From Actinoplanes lobatus (GTDB lineage: Bacteria; Actinomycetota; Actinomycetes; Mycobacteriales; Micromonosporaceae), in NCBI RefSeq assembly GCF_014205215.1, contig NZ_JACHNC010000001.1, positions 10,164,501 through 10,228,500 of the forward strand: a stretch of 64,000 nucleotides of DNA, written 5' to 3'. The position numbers and the translations under genes are program-made. Of this stretch, positions 1-8,006 are shown piece after piece (within the stretch, counting starts at the first letter, position 1; every line of letters starts with the position of its first letter). The notes below the pieces were generated by a model. That model saw only the letters and a list, made by a program, of their open reading frames with translations, searched no databases and was not told the DNA's origin.

Positions 1-2
1 TG

Positions 3-950
3 CTCACCGGATCATCCCGGCTGTTCGGCATGGCGGCCGCTCCGGACGCGCTGCCCGGCCGGATGGAGACGATCGAACTCTGGCCGTTCTCGCAGGGAGA
101 ACTCGACGGTGAACCGGACGGATTCATCGATGCCCTCTTCGCGGTGGGGCCCGACCTGCGGCACGAGTCGCGAGTCACCCGGGCCGACTACGCGGCCAGG
201 ATCGTGCGAGGCGGCCTGCCGGAGGCCACAACCCGCGAAGATCCCCGTCGCCGACAACGATTCTTCGACGCGTACGTCCAAGCGCTGATCGATCGTGACG
301 TCCGGCAACTGTCCGACATCCAGCACAAGGGCGAGATGCGCAAGCTCGTACGCCTGCTCGCGGCGAGGTCCGCGACGATCATCGCCACCAACTCACTCGA
401 ATCCGCACTGGGGCTGAGCCGGCCGACGATCGCACGCTACCTCCAGGCTTTGGAGGAGATCTTCCTCGTCAAGCGAATCCCCGGCTGGTCCCGCAACCTC
501 GGTACCAGGGCCACCGCTGCCTCGAAACTGGTCTTCGTCGACTCCGGTATCGCCGCGAACGAACTCGCGACCGACGCGCGGGCACTGCTGCGCCCCGGCG
601 CACCGTTCGGCCCGCTGCTCGAATCATTCGTCCTGTCCGAGTTGTCCCGCCAACTCACCTGGTCCGAACAGTTGGTGGACCTGTCCCACTACCGAGACCA
701 GGGCAGGTACGAGGTCGACGCGGTACTCGAAAACAGATCCGGTCACGTCGTGGGCATCGAGGTGAAAGCGGCCAGCACCGTCGGCCCCGACGATTTCCGC
801 GGGCTGCGCCGCCTCGCCGACCGCCTGGGGGACGACTTCATTGCCGGCATCGTCCTCTACACCGGCACGTCCACACTGCCGTTCGGCGACCGGCTCCGCG
901 CCATACCGGTCAGCGCCCTTTGGCAGGTTCCCGCCCCGGCAGAGGGCTGA
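3..950 (+). CDS. ATP-binding protein, DUF4143 family (C-terminal part, 5' truncated by window)
   Basis: The frame is open from base 3, so the protein starts outside the window. The first residues (LTGSSRLF) match the strand after Walker B in AAA proteins of the DUF4143 group (usual form: LTGS followed by a hydrophobic run). The rest is the DUF4143 region: a winged-helix segment (LSRPTIARYLQALEEIFLV, about residues 130-150 of the visible part) and a C-terminal nuclease-like core with FVLSEL and VLENRSGHVVGIEVKA, an E-x-K arrangement typical of the family's restriction-like fold. The Walker A part lies off the window. Family role is poorly defined: orphan ATPases, sometimes toxin- or mobile-element linked. 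The family call is firm and the function unknown. Confidence 0.85.
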   Translation, partial: LTGSSRLFGMAAAPDALPGRMETIELWPFSQGELDGEPDGFIDALFAVGPDLRHESRVTRADYAARIVRGGLPEATTREDPRRRQRFFDAYVQALIDRDVRQLSDIQHKGEMRKLVRLLAARSATIIATNSLESALGLSRPTIARYLQALEEIFLVKRIPGWSRNLGTRATAASKLVFVDSGIAANELATDARALLRPGAPFGPLLESFVLSELSRQLTWSEQLVDLSHYRDQGRYEVDAVLENRSGHVVGIEVKAASTVGPDDFRGLRRLADRLGDDFIAGIVLYTGTSTLPFGDRLRAIPVSALWQVPAPAEG

Positions 951-990
951 ATCCTGCCGGTTCGCCGGGCGCAACCGGCCCTACAACGAG

Positions 991-1398
991 ATGGGTGGTG
1001 GCAGGGTGAGTGAGGCACTGCGGCACATCGAGGCGCTGGCGGCGTTGTTGCCGGCGGCTCAGCGCAGCGCGCACGCGTACGCCAAAGGGATTGATCTTTT
1101 CTCGGGGGCCGGCGAGGTCGAGGCCGCGCACGGCAGTGGCCGCGCCTATCTGGCCGCGACCCGGCTGGCGCTGTTGCAGAGTGAGGCGGCCGAGGCGTTG
1201 CAGGAGATCCGGAACCGGGCGGTCGACCTGGATCCGGCCGCGCGCCGGCCCGATGACGGGCTCAGCCTGGAGCTGGCCGACATTCTGATCCGGCTGCTGG
1301 AGTTGTCCGAGTATCTGGGTGTGGACCTGGGTGCCGCGCTGGTCGCGAAGACGGCTGACACGCTGGGCGGGTACCGGCACGGCGGGGTCCGCTTCTGA
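991..1398 (+). CDS. MazG-like nucleotide pyrophosphohydrolase domain protein
   Basis: A 135-residue helical protein. The EAAEALQEIR helix followed by ELADILIRLLELSEYLGVDL is the E-x-x-E ... E-x-x-D metal-binding layout of the MazG/all-alpha NTP pyrophosphatase superfamily, and the YRHGG tail is common in phage-type MazG-like proteins. The expected reaction is Mg-dependent NTP to NMP plus pyrophosphate (house-cleaning); substrate unknown. ATG 991 is preferred; a GTG at 1006 is an alternative. It converges on the P450 gene with 4 bp between stop codons. Confidence 0.7.
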   Translation: MGGGRVSEALRHIEALAALLPAAQRSAHAYAKGIDLFSGAGEVEAAHGSGRAYLAATRLALLQSEAAEALQEIRNRAVDLDPAARRPDDGLSLELADILIRLLELSEYLGVDLGAALVAKTADTLGGYRHGGVRF

Positions 1399-1402
1399 CG
1401 GC

Positions 1403-2530
1403 TCAGCCGAGCAGCACCGGCAGCGCGACCAGCCCGCGGGTGCGGAAGGACGGGCGCCAGCGCAGTTCGCCGGCCGGGACGGCGAGCCGCAGTGACGGGA
1501 AGCGGCGCAGCACCGTGCCGATGGCGATCTCCAGTTCGAGCCGGGCGAGCGGCGCTCCGACGCAGTAGTGGATGCCGTGGCCGAAGGTCAGGTGGCCTCC
1601 GGCCCGGCCGGGGACGACCGTGTCGGGGTCGGGGAAGGCGCCGGGGTCACGGTTCGCGGCGCCGACCACCAGCAGTACGGTCGCCCCGCGCGGCACCACG
1701 GCCCCGGCGACCTCGATGTCCTCGGTCGGGAAGCGGCGCAGCAGGACGGGGGCGGGTGGCTCGTATCGCAGCAGTTCCTCGACGTCGACCGGCAGCCCGG
1801 GGTTGCCGAGCAGGGTGAGCAGTCCGGTGCCGATGGCGTGGACGGTGTTCTCGTACCCGGCGACCAGCAGCAGGAAGGCCAGTGACGTCAGTTCGTCCTC
1901 GCTGAGCCGGTCGTTCTCCTCGCGGGCGGCGATCAGGGCGGACAGCAGGTCGTCGGCGGGTTCGGCGCGTTTCGCGGCGATCAGGCCGGACAGGTAGGCG
2001 TGGATGGCGCCGATGGCCCGGGCTCCGGCGGCCGGGTCGTCGCGTGGCGGGACCAGCATGACGTCGGTCCAGGAGCGGAAGCGGTCGCGGTCGCCGTCGG
2101 GTACGCCGAGCAGGTCGCAGATGACCGCCACCGGCAGCGGGCCGGCGTAGTCGCGGATCAGGTCGGCCTGGTCGTCGAGGCGGTCGAGCAGGTCGTCGGC
2201 GGTTTTCTGGATGGCGGGGCGCAGTGCGTCGACGCGGCGTGGGGTGAACGCCTGGGACACCAGCCGGCGGATGCGGGTGTGGTTCGGCGGGTCCATGTTG
2301 AGCAGGTTGGCGTCGAGGGCGGGCGGTAGTGAGAATCCGCGCCAGCTGCCGTCGCCGTTGGCCTTGTCGACCGACATGCGGGGGTCGGCGAGCAGGGCGC
2401 GGACGTCGGAGTACCGGGTCACGAGCCAGACCGGGGAGCCGTCCGGTAGTTCGACCCGGGTGGCCGGGGTGTGGTCGCGGAGCCGGCGGTAGACGGTGTG
2501 TGGGTCGGTGTGGAACTCCGCCGAGATCAT
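1403..2530 (-). CDS. cytochrome P450
   Basis: A 375-residue soluble bacterial P450. Visible hallmarks are the I-helix AGYENT (oxygen activation), the K-helix ExxR in EELLR, and the heme loop FGHGIHYCVGAPLAR, with the heme-ligating Cys near residue 323. It resembles CYP105/107-type actinomycete monooxygenases that need ferredoxin partners; none is adjacent. ATG 2530 is chosen because the in-frame upstream extension runs through a terminator hairpin (2563-2598), and AGGAC sits just before this ATG. It stands alone, so the substrate cannot be inferred. Confidence 0.93.
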   Translation of the reverse strand: MISAEFHTDPHTVYRRLRDHTPATRVELPDGSPVWLVTRYSDVRALLADPRMSVDKANGDGSWRGFSLPPALDANLLNMDPPNHTRIRRLVSQAFTPRRVDALRPAIQKTADDLLDRLDDQADLIRDYAGPLPVAVICDLLGVPDGDRDRFRSWTDVMLVPPRDDPAAGARAIGAIHAYLSGLIAAKRAEPADDLLSALIAAREENDRLSEDELTSLAFLLLVAGYENTVHAIGTGLLTLLGNPGLPVDVEELLRYEPPAPVLLRRFPTEDIEVAGAVVPRGATVLLVVGAANRDPGAFPDPDTVVPGRAGGHLTFGHGIHYCVGAPLARLELEIAIGTVLRRFPSLRLAVPAGELRWRPSFRTRGLVALPVLLG

Positions 2531-2562
2531 GTCCTGCGCCTCGCTCTCACCCGGGCAAAAGG

Positions 2563-2598
2563 AAGGCCGGGCATCCACGGGGGAAGATGCCCGGCCTT
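2563..2598 (-). terminator. intrinsic terminator of the DsbA-VKOR operon
   Basis: A perfect 13-bp stem (AAGGCCGGGCATC against its complement) with a 10-nt loop. On the minus strand it is followed by CCTTTTG, a short U tract. It lies between the VKOR stop (2676) and the P450 start (2530), so it ends the upstream operon. Confidence 0.8.
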
Positions 2599-2675
2599 TC
2601 GCTTCAAATCGAACCACATCCATCACCCGTTCCGCTACCCCGGGGTGGGCCGAATGGTCATCGGGGTGGCGGGAG

Positions 2676-3296
2676 TCAGGCGAAGAGGGCGGATCCGTAG
2701 TGGGTGACGATGATGAGTGCCAGTACCAGCAGCCAGGCGATGACCACCATCACGTCGATGTCGTTGGCGATCGCCTCGCGCGCCTGATGCCGCCACGCGC
2801 GGGGCATCGGCAGGTAGTCGTCGCGGATGTTGACGTGGGTCAGCGACGACCACACGACCGTGGTGGAGACGGTGACCAGCAGGCACCAGGGGCAGAGCGC
2901 GCCGATGTTGACGATGGCCTGGTAGAACAGCCAGTAGGCGAAGATCAGCCCGATGGTGTAGACGGTCTGTGCCGCGATCATGAACCAGCGAGGGAACCGC
3001 ACCCCGCCGAGGGCCGCGACCGCGATGGTGATCACGACCGGTTCGGCGATGAGCCCGAGGAACGCGTTGGGGAAGCCGAGCAGCTGCGCCTGCCAGGACG
3101 CTCCGACGGTGCCGCAGCTGATCACCGAGTTGATGTTGCAGGAGAGGTCGGCGGTGGGGTCGCGGGCCAGTTCCACCGCGTCGATCGAGAGCACCAGCGA
3201 CGCGGTGAGGCTGAGCAGCGCGGAGAACAGCATGGTGCTGTAGATCCAGGTGTTGCTGTGCCGGATCGCGCGGGCCCGGGTGAGAAGGGTGGTCAC
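2676..3296 (-). CDS. vitamin K epoxide reductase (VKOR) family membrane protein
   Basis: A 206-residue polytopic membrane protein. It has the VKOR active-site CPWC (C135/C138) in a membrane helix and the loop cysteine pair C53/C61 that shuttles electrons. Bacterial VKORs reoxidise DsbA-like proteins using quinone, replacing DsbB. The GTG start (3296) overlaps the TGA of the DsbA gene in a GTGA, indicating translational coupling. A longer frame upstream is only antisense-like readthrough of the DsbA gene. The pairing supports disulfide formation in exported proteins. Confidence 0.9.
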   Translation of the reverse strand: MTTLLTRARAIRHSNTWIYSTMLFSALLSLTASLVLSIDAVELARDPTADLSCNINSVISCGTVGASWQAQLLGFPNAFLGLIAEPVVITIAVAALGGVRFPRWFMIAAQTVYTIGLIFAYWLFYQAIVNIGALCPWCLLVTVSTTVVWSSLTHVNIRDDYLPMPRAWRHQAREAIANDIDVMVVIAWLLVLALIIVTHYGSALFA

Positions 3297-4048
3297 TTGG
3301 TCGTGCCCGCGGCGGCGGTGACAGCGTCGTACAGCGGTCCGGCGGTGTACAGGTCGACGTCGGTCACCACGCCATTGATCTTGACGGTGGGTGTGCCGGT
3401 GATGCCGTTGGCGAAGGCGGCGTCGTTCGACTGGGCGACCCAGGGGACGAAGGTGCGGTCCGCGAAGGTGCCGGTCACGTTCTGCGGCACCCCGACCGAG
3501 CCGGCCACTTCGGCGATCTTGGCGTCGTCGAGTCCTTCCGAGCCCTCCTCGGGCTGGTTCTCGAACAGTGCCGTGTTGAGGTCCAGCACGTGCTCGGGGT
3601 CCTTGTCGGCGACGGTCGCGACGGCGTTCGCCGCCCGGGTCGAGTACTCGGTGCCCTGCGAGAACTTGTCGAGGAAGGCCAGCGGGTGCAGGTTCACCGT
3701 GGCGGTGCCGTCGTCGACCAGCTTCTGGATGTCGGCGTGGTTGGCGGCCTCGAACTTTCCGCAGTACGGGCACATGTAGTCCAGGTAGATGTCCACGGCG
3801 ACCGGGCCGTTGCCGACCTTGAGGCCGCCGTCGGCGGTGGCCGTCGCCGGCACGACCAGCGGCCCGTCGGCGCCGGATTTGTCACCCTTGTTTATGGCGG
3901 TGACCACCGAGATGGCGATGGCCGCGATCAGCGCGACGATGATCGTCCCGCCGATGATCATGATGGTCCGGTGCCCGCGCTGTCCGGCGCGTGCGGAGGC
4001 GACCGCCTTCTGCGCCGCGGTGTGCCGGTTACCGGTCTTAGTGCCCAT
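3293..4048 (-). CDS. DsbA-family thioredoxin-fold oxidoreductase, membrane anchored
   Basis: 251 residues: a short basic cytoplasmic N-terminus, one membrane anchor (about residues 29-50), then an extracytoplasmic DsbA-like domain with CPYC (C93/C96) and a cis-Pro loop context (GITGTPTVKING). It is expected to oxidise exported proteins and to be recycled by the overlapping downstream VKOR. This two-gene layout is standard in actinobacteria. ATG 4048 is supported by the basic, anchor-proximal N-terminus. Confidence 0.9.
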   Translation of the reverse strand: MGTKTGNRHTAAQKAVASARAGQRGHRTIMIIGGTIIVALIAAIAISVVTAINKGDKSGADGPLVVPATATADGGLKVGNGPVAVDIYLDYMCPYCGKFEAANHADIQKLVDDGTATVNLHPLAFLDKFSQGTEYSTRAANAVATVADKDPEHVLDLNTALFENQPEEGSEGLDDAKIAEVAGSVGVPQNVTGTFADRTFVPWVAQSNDAAFANGITGTPTVKINGVVTDVDLYTAGPLYDAVTAAAGTTK

Positions 4049-4182
4049 GATGTTGGCCCCCTAGTACGAACTGTCCGCCTTCACGGTGGCGCAGATCGGT
4101 TCGCCGCGTTATCACCCGGGGCCGAGTCGGGACCATCGGCGGCGCTGGTCAGGACCAAGGTCCCCCGCCGTACGCTGGCCGG

Positions 4183-4806
4183 ATGGAACCACTCGACGTG
4201 ATCGGCTGGGCCGGATCGGCCCTGCTGGTCTGGTCTCTCCTGCAGAGTCGCCTGCTGCGACTGCGGGCGCTCAACCTGCTCGGCTGTCTGGTGCTGCTGG
4301 GGTTCAACGCCGCGATCGGCGTCTGGCCCATGGTGGGTCTGAACGTGGTGCTCGCGGTGATCAACCTCTGGTATCTGTGGCGGATGCTGGCGACCCGGCA
4401 CGACGACAAGGCGTACCAGGTGGTGGAGGTCCGCACCGGCGACGATCTGCTGGCGCACATTCTGCGGACCCATCACGACGACATCGTCCGGTTCAACCCG
4501 GATCTGACCCTGGACGGCCTGACGCGCCGGGACGCCGCCGCCTTCCTGATCCTGAACGCGGACGAGGTGGCCGGTGTGGTGGTCTTCCACGCGGCGGGCG
4601 ACGGGGTCGCCCAGGTGGAGTTGGACTACGTCACCGAACGATACCGGGATCTGACGCCGGGTGAGTTCGTCTTCCGCCGTAGCAGCTACTTCATCAACCG
4701 CGGGTGCCGCACGGTGATCACCCCGGCCGGCATGCGGTCGCCCTACTACGACCGGCTCGGATTCCAACCCCGAGGCGATTCGTACGTGCTGGAGCTCGCG
4801 TCCTGA
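4183..4806 (+). CDS. YgjV-like membrane protein with C-terminal GNAT-like domain
   Basis: A 207-residue protein. The N-terminal ~75 residues form two to three membrane helices of the YgjV/Imp type (IGWAGSALLVWSLLQSR, NLWYLWRML). The C-terminal ~130 residues look like a degenerate GNAT fold (VVVFHAAGDGVAQVELDYVTERYRD, then PAGMRSPYYDRLGF, the usual final-helix and beta-bulge region). No clear acetyl-CoA pyrophosphate loop is visible, so activity is uncertain. It converges on the beta-propeller gene across a terminator hairpin. Confidence 0.7.
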   Translation: MEPLDVIGWAGSALLVWSLLQSRLLRLRALNLLGCLVLLGFNAAIGVWPMVGLNVVLAVINLWYLWRMLATRHDDKAYQVVEVRTGDDLLAHILRTHHDDIVRFNPDLTLDGLTRRDAAAFLILNADEVAGVVVFHAAGDGVAQVELDYVTERYRDLTPGEFVFRRSSYFINRGCRTVITPAGMRSPYYDRLGFQPRGDSYVLELAS

Positions 4807-4815
4807 GCCGGTGAG

Positions 4816-4849
4816 GGTCGCCCGGCCCGGCGCACCGTGCCGGGCGACC
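4816..4849. terminator. bidirectional terminator hairpin
   Basis: An 11-bp perfect stem (GGTCGCCCGGC and its complement) with a 12-nt loop, in the 49-bp gap between convergent genes ending at 4806 and 4856. No strong U tract is present, as is usual in high-G+C actinobacteria. Confidence 0.65.
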
Positions 4850-4855
4850 GGGTGG

Positions 4856-6031
4856 TCATCGTGTGGGGCAGCCGTAGCGGCAGATCAGGAACCGGGCGAA
4901 ACGCTTCTGGTCCTGTGTTCCGAAGGCGGTGAAGTCGCCGCCCACGGTGAGGCCCTGCCTCATGTCGGCTTTCATGGTGAGCACGCCCCATTTGCCGTTG
5001 CTGCGCGGATCCCAGCCGAGCAGCTTGCCGGTCGCGGCGTCCCAGGCGGCCATCTTCGACTGTTTGCGCTGCATGGCCTTCTTGCACCACGAGGTGGCGA
5101 TCTGGGACGGCTGCGTGCAGGCGGTGGTGAAGTGGCCGCCCGCGTAGATGGTCCCGTCCAGCTGGGTGATCGCCTGTACGTCGCCGTCGGTGACGCTGGT
5201 CCAGGCGAGCCCGCCGTCGGGGCGGTAGGCCGCGACCCGGCCGCCGGCGCCGGCGAGGGCGGCGAACACCCGGTCCTTGGTGGCGGTGAGGCCGAAGGTG
5301 GGGTACGGCGTGCCCGGTTTGAAGGTGGTGTCCACCTTCCCGTCGGCCAGTTTCAGCGCGCCGAGCCGGGCCGTGCCGTCCGCGCCGGCGAGCTTCTTGA
5401 AGGCGCCGCCGACGTAGAGCCGGTTGCCGGCGGCGGCGAGGGCCAGCACCTTGCCGTCGGTGCCGGCCGTGAAGCCGGTGTCCACGGTGCCGTCGGCGAG
5501 GCGGATGGCGGCCAGGCTGCGGGCGGCGCGGCCGTTCACGGCGGTGAACCGGCCGCCCACGTAGAGGCGCCCGCCGGACACCTCGACGGCGTGGCCGAAG
5601 CCGTTGAGCGCGGGCTTCAGCGATCCGACCGCGCCGGTGGACAGGTCGACGGCGGCGAGCCGGGCCCGCGGCTGTTCGTTGACCTTCGTGAACTCGCCGG
5701 TCACGTACAGGTTCTTGCCGTTGGCGGTCACGGCCAGGACGGTCCCGTCCAGGGCCGGCGCCCAGGGCAGCAGTTTGCCGGTGCGGGCGTCGACCGCGGC
5801 GAGCCGTTTGCGTTTCACGGTCTGGCCGTCGGCGAACGCGTGGGTGAAGTTGCCGCCGAGGTAGACCGTGTCGCCGACGTGCACGCTGGTGTACACCAGG
5901 CCGTCGAAGCCGACGGTGCGCTCGGGGGTGGTGGACAGCGGTGGGGCGCCGTCCGCTGAGGCGGGTGCGGCGGGCAGGACGAACAACATCGCGAGCACGG
6001 CTATTCGCCGTGAAACACCAGCTAGAGACAT
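4856..6031 (-). CDS. secreted beta-propeller repeat protein
   Basis: 391 residues with a Sec signal peptide (basic N-end, AVLAMLFVLPAAPASA). The mature part is a series of blades built on 'VYLGGNFT / LYVGGRFTAVNG / AAVDARTGKLLPWAP', repeated about every 45-50 residues, as in actinobacterial secreted delta-60/kelch-like propeller proteins. Four Cys near the C-terminus may form disulfides. No enzyme motif is seen; a binding or adhesin role is inferred. ATG 6031 is chosen because a signal peptide follows at once; the longer frame upstream is antisense to the cellulase gene. Confidence 0.82.
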   Translation of the reverse strand: MSLAGVSRRIAVLAMLFVLPAAPASADGAPPLSTTPERTVGFDGLVYTSVHVGDTVYLGGNFTHAFADGQTVKRKRLAAVDARTGKLLPWAPALDGTVLAVTANGKNLYVTGEFTKVNEQPRARLAAVDLSTGAVGSLKPALNGFGHAVEVSGGRLYVGGRFTAVNGRAARSLAAIRLADGTVDTGFTAGTDGKVLALAAAGNRLYVGGAFKKLAGADGTARLGALKLADGKVDTTFKPGTPYPTFGLTATKDRVFAALAGAGGRVAAYRPDGGLAWTSVTDGDVQAITQLDGTIYAGGHFTTACTQPSQIATSWCKKAMQRKQSKMAAWDAATGKLLGWDPRSNGKWGVLTMKADMRQGLTVGGDFTAFGTQDQKRFARFLICRYGCPTR

Positions 6032-6101
6032 GAACGCGACAATATGTCCTTTTTGCCGGACAGGTCGGTCGCATTGATCAAATAGTCGGACTGAACCTTC
6101 A

Positions 6102-6115
6102 TGGGAGCGCTCCCG
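6102..6115. promoter_or_regulatory. CebR-type operator (cellulose/cellobiose response)
   Basis: TGGGAGCGCTCCCG, one mismatch from the CebR box TGGGAGCGCTCCCA known from Streptomyces. It lies 53 bp upstream of the GH5 start. CebR is a LacI-family repressor released by cello-oligosaccharides, so cellulose-derived induction of this gene is predicted. The divergent beta-propeller gene starts 71 bp away and may share control. Confidence 0.8.
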
Positions 6116-6167
6116 TATCCATCGCTGTAGCGATGTGATCTCGACTCCGAAGGCGAAGGTCCCCCCA

Positions 6168-7964
6168 ATGTACAGAGCCCGAGGCAAAATCCGCCGCTGG
6201 CAGATCGGCGCGGTCGCCGGGGTCGCCGTCCTCACGGTCGGCGTCGGACTGGGCGTCGCCTCCGCAGGCGAGTCCACACCCACCGTGAGCTGCCCGCAGG
6301 TCGCCGTCGGAACGGTGCCCGCCCAGCAGCAGGCCGAGGTACAGCGCAACCTGGAGCTGCTGAACACGCAGATCGCCGAGGCGAACAAGCGGATCGCCGA
6401 CACCGCCGGCCAGGGCGGCGCCAACTTCATCCAGAACGCCATCCTCGGCCCGCTGAAGGACAAGCGGTTCGCCACCATCAACCGCATCGAGACCGCCATC
6501 GCCCGCAACGCGGCCCGCCCGAACCTCAACGCCGAGGGCCTGTCCGCCTGCACCCTCAACTCCGACGGCGGCGGCTCGCCGCAGCAGGACACCGCGCTGC
6601 CGTCGGCGCCGGCCGGTGGCGCGGCCGCCGCGACCCCCACGGTGAACTGCCCCGACGTGCCGATCACGGTGGCCGTCCCGGCGCAGCAGAAGGCGGACGT
6701 GGACCGCAACCTCGCGCTGCTGGACAAGCAGATCGCCGAGGCGGACAAGCGGATCGCCGACACCGCCGGCCAGGGCGGCGCCAACTTCATCCAGAACGCC
6801 ATCCTCGGCCCGCTGAAGAGCAAGCGGTTCGCCACCATCAACCGCATCGAGACCGCCATCGCCCGCAACGCGGCCCGCCCGAACCTCAACGCCGAGGGCC
6901 TGTCCGTCTGCACGCTGAACGAGGCCGGCGGCGGCGCGGCGCAACCGACCGTGGCGCCCACGACGGTCGCGCCGACGACGGCGGCGCCGACCACCGCACC
7001 GCCCGCCGAGGAGCCCGAGGATGCTCCGACCGGCACGCCGGTGGCGTTGAACGGGCAGCTCAAGGTGTGTGGGGTGCACCTGTGCAACGCGGCCGGCAAG
7101 CAGATCCAGCTGCGCGGCATGAGCAGCCACGGCATCCAGTTCTTCCCGAACTGTGTCAACCGGGACTCGCTGGACGCGCTGCGCAACGACTGGAACGCCG
7201 ACTTCATCCGGCTGTCGATGTACGCCCAGGAGGGCGGCCTGGAGACCGACCCGGCCGGGTTCACCGCCAAGGTCAACGGGCTGGTGGAGACGGCCAGCGC
7301 ACTCGGCCTCTACGTGATCGTCGACTTCCACGTGCTCACCCCGGGCGACCCGAACGCGAACACCGCCCTGGCCAAGAAGTTCTTCGCCGACGTGTCGGCC
7401 GCGCACGCGAACAAGGACAACGTGATCTACGAGATCGCCAACGAGCCCAACGGCGTCAGCTGGGACGGCATCCTCAACTACGCGAACCAGGTCATCCCGG
7501 TGATCCGGAAGAACTCCCCGGACAGTGTCGTGCTGGTCGGCACCCGCGGCTTCTCCTCGCTGGGCCTGACCGACGGCAGCGACGAGACCGAGATCGTCAA
7601 CGACCCGGTCGAGTTCGCGAACATCATGTACACGTTCCACTTCTACGCGGCATCGCACGGCGCGGACCGGCGGGCCGTGGTGGCCCGGGCGGCCACGAAG
7701 CTGCCGCTGTTCGTCAGCGAGTTCGGCACCCAGACCTTCACCGGTGACGGCGGCAACGACTTCAACAGCACCGACGCCTGGCTGGACCTGCTGAAGGCCA
7801 ACAAGATCGGGTACGGCATGTGGAGCCTGTCGGACGGCCGGGAGACCAACTCCGCGTTCCGTCAGGGCACCTGCGCGGGCACGAACTACGAGGGCAACGG
7901 GGTGCTGACCGACTCCGGCCGCTACATCCGGTCGCGGATCCTGACCGGCGTCGGCGCGCGCTGA
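6168..7964 (+). CDS. secreted GH5 family endoglucanase with duplicated N-terminal module
   Basis: 598 residues. A signal peptide/membrane segment (about residues 8-35) is followed by two nearly identical ~85-residue helical modules (each 'CP...VPAQQ...LL..QIAEA.KRIADTAGQGG'), a Thr/Pro-rich linker (PTTVAPTTAAPTT), then a GH5 catalytic domain. The acid/base Glu is in IANEPN (E426) and the nucleophile in FVSEFG (E518), with VIVDFHV upstream as expected. The module is not a carbohydrate-binding fold that I recognise. ATG 6168 follows GAAGGT; a GTG at 6135 would only add a polar leader. It is secreted, hydrolyses beta-1,4-glucan, and is probably CebR controlled. Confidence 0.92.
   Translation: MYRARGKIRRWQIGAVAGVAVLTVGVGLGVASAGESTPTVSCPQVAVGTVPAQQQAEVQRNLELLNTQIAEANKRIADTAGQGGANFIQNAILGPLKDKRFATINRIETAIARNAARPNLNAEGLSACTLNSDGGGSPQQDTALPSAPAGGAAAATPTVNCPDVPITVAVPAQQKADVDRNLALLDKQIAEADKRIADTAGQGGANFIQNAILGPLKSKRFATINRIETAIARNAARPNLNAEGLSVCTLNEAGGGAAQPTVAPTTVAPTTAAPTTAPPAEEPEDAPTGTPVALNGQLKVCGVHLCNAAGKQIQLRGMSSHGIQFFPNCVNRDSLDALRNDWNADFIRLSMYAQEGGLETDPAGFTAKVNGLVETASALGLYVIVDFHVLTPGDPNANTALAKKFFADVSAAHANKDNVIYEIANEPNGVSWDGILNYANQVIPVIRKNSPDSVVLVGTRGFSSLGLTDGSDETEIVNDPVEFANIMYTFHFYAASHGADRRAVVARAATKLPLFVSEFGTQTFTGDGGNDFNSTDAWLDLLKANKIGYGMWSLSDGRETNSAFRQGTCAGTNYEGNGVLTDSGRYIRSRILTGVGAR
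6391..6911 (+). repeat. intragenic direct repeat, ~160 bp unit, 360 bp apart
   Basis: Bases 6391-6551 recur at 6751-6911 with about three mismatches, inside the GH5 gene. Flanking parts of the two modules are more diverged (for example AEVQRNLELL against ADVDRNLALL). A recent duplication or gene conversion of the module core explains this. Confidence 0.9.
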
Positions 7965-7969
7965 CCTGC

Positions 7970-8000
7970 TGCCCGGCCGCCTTGACGAGGCGGCCGGGCA
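7970..8000. terminator. bidirectional terminator hairpin
   Basis: A perfect 13-bp stem (TGCCCGGCCGCCT and its complement) with a 5-nt loop between the convergent GH5 (ends 7964) and dioxygenase (ends 8007) genes. Confidence 0.85.
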
Positions 8001-8006
8001 ACATCC

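Noticed and set aside
2590..2660. tRNA-like fragment (GGTTCGATTTGAAGC on the minus strand)
   Set aside because: The arms around the T-loop-like sequence are not complementary and no acceptor or anticodon stem can be built.
6032..7276. Long N-terminal extension of the beta-propeller frame
   Set aside because: It is antisense to the cellulase gene and includes the reversed tandem repeat; a signal peptide begins at ATG 6031.
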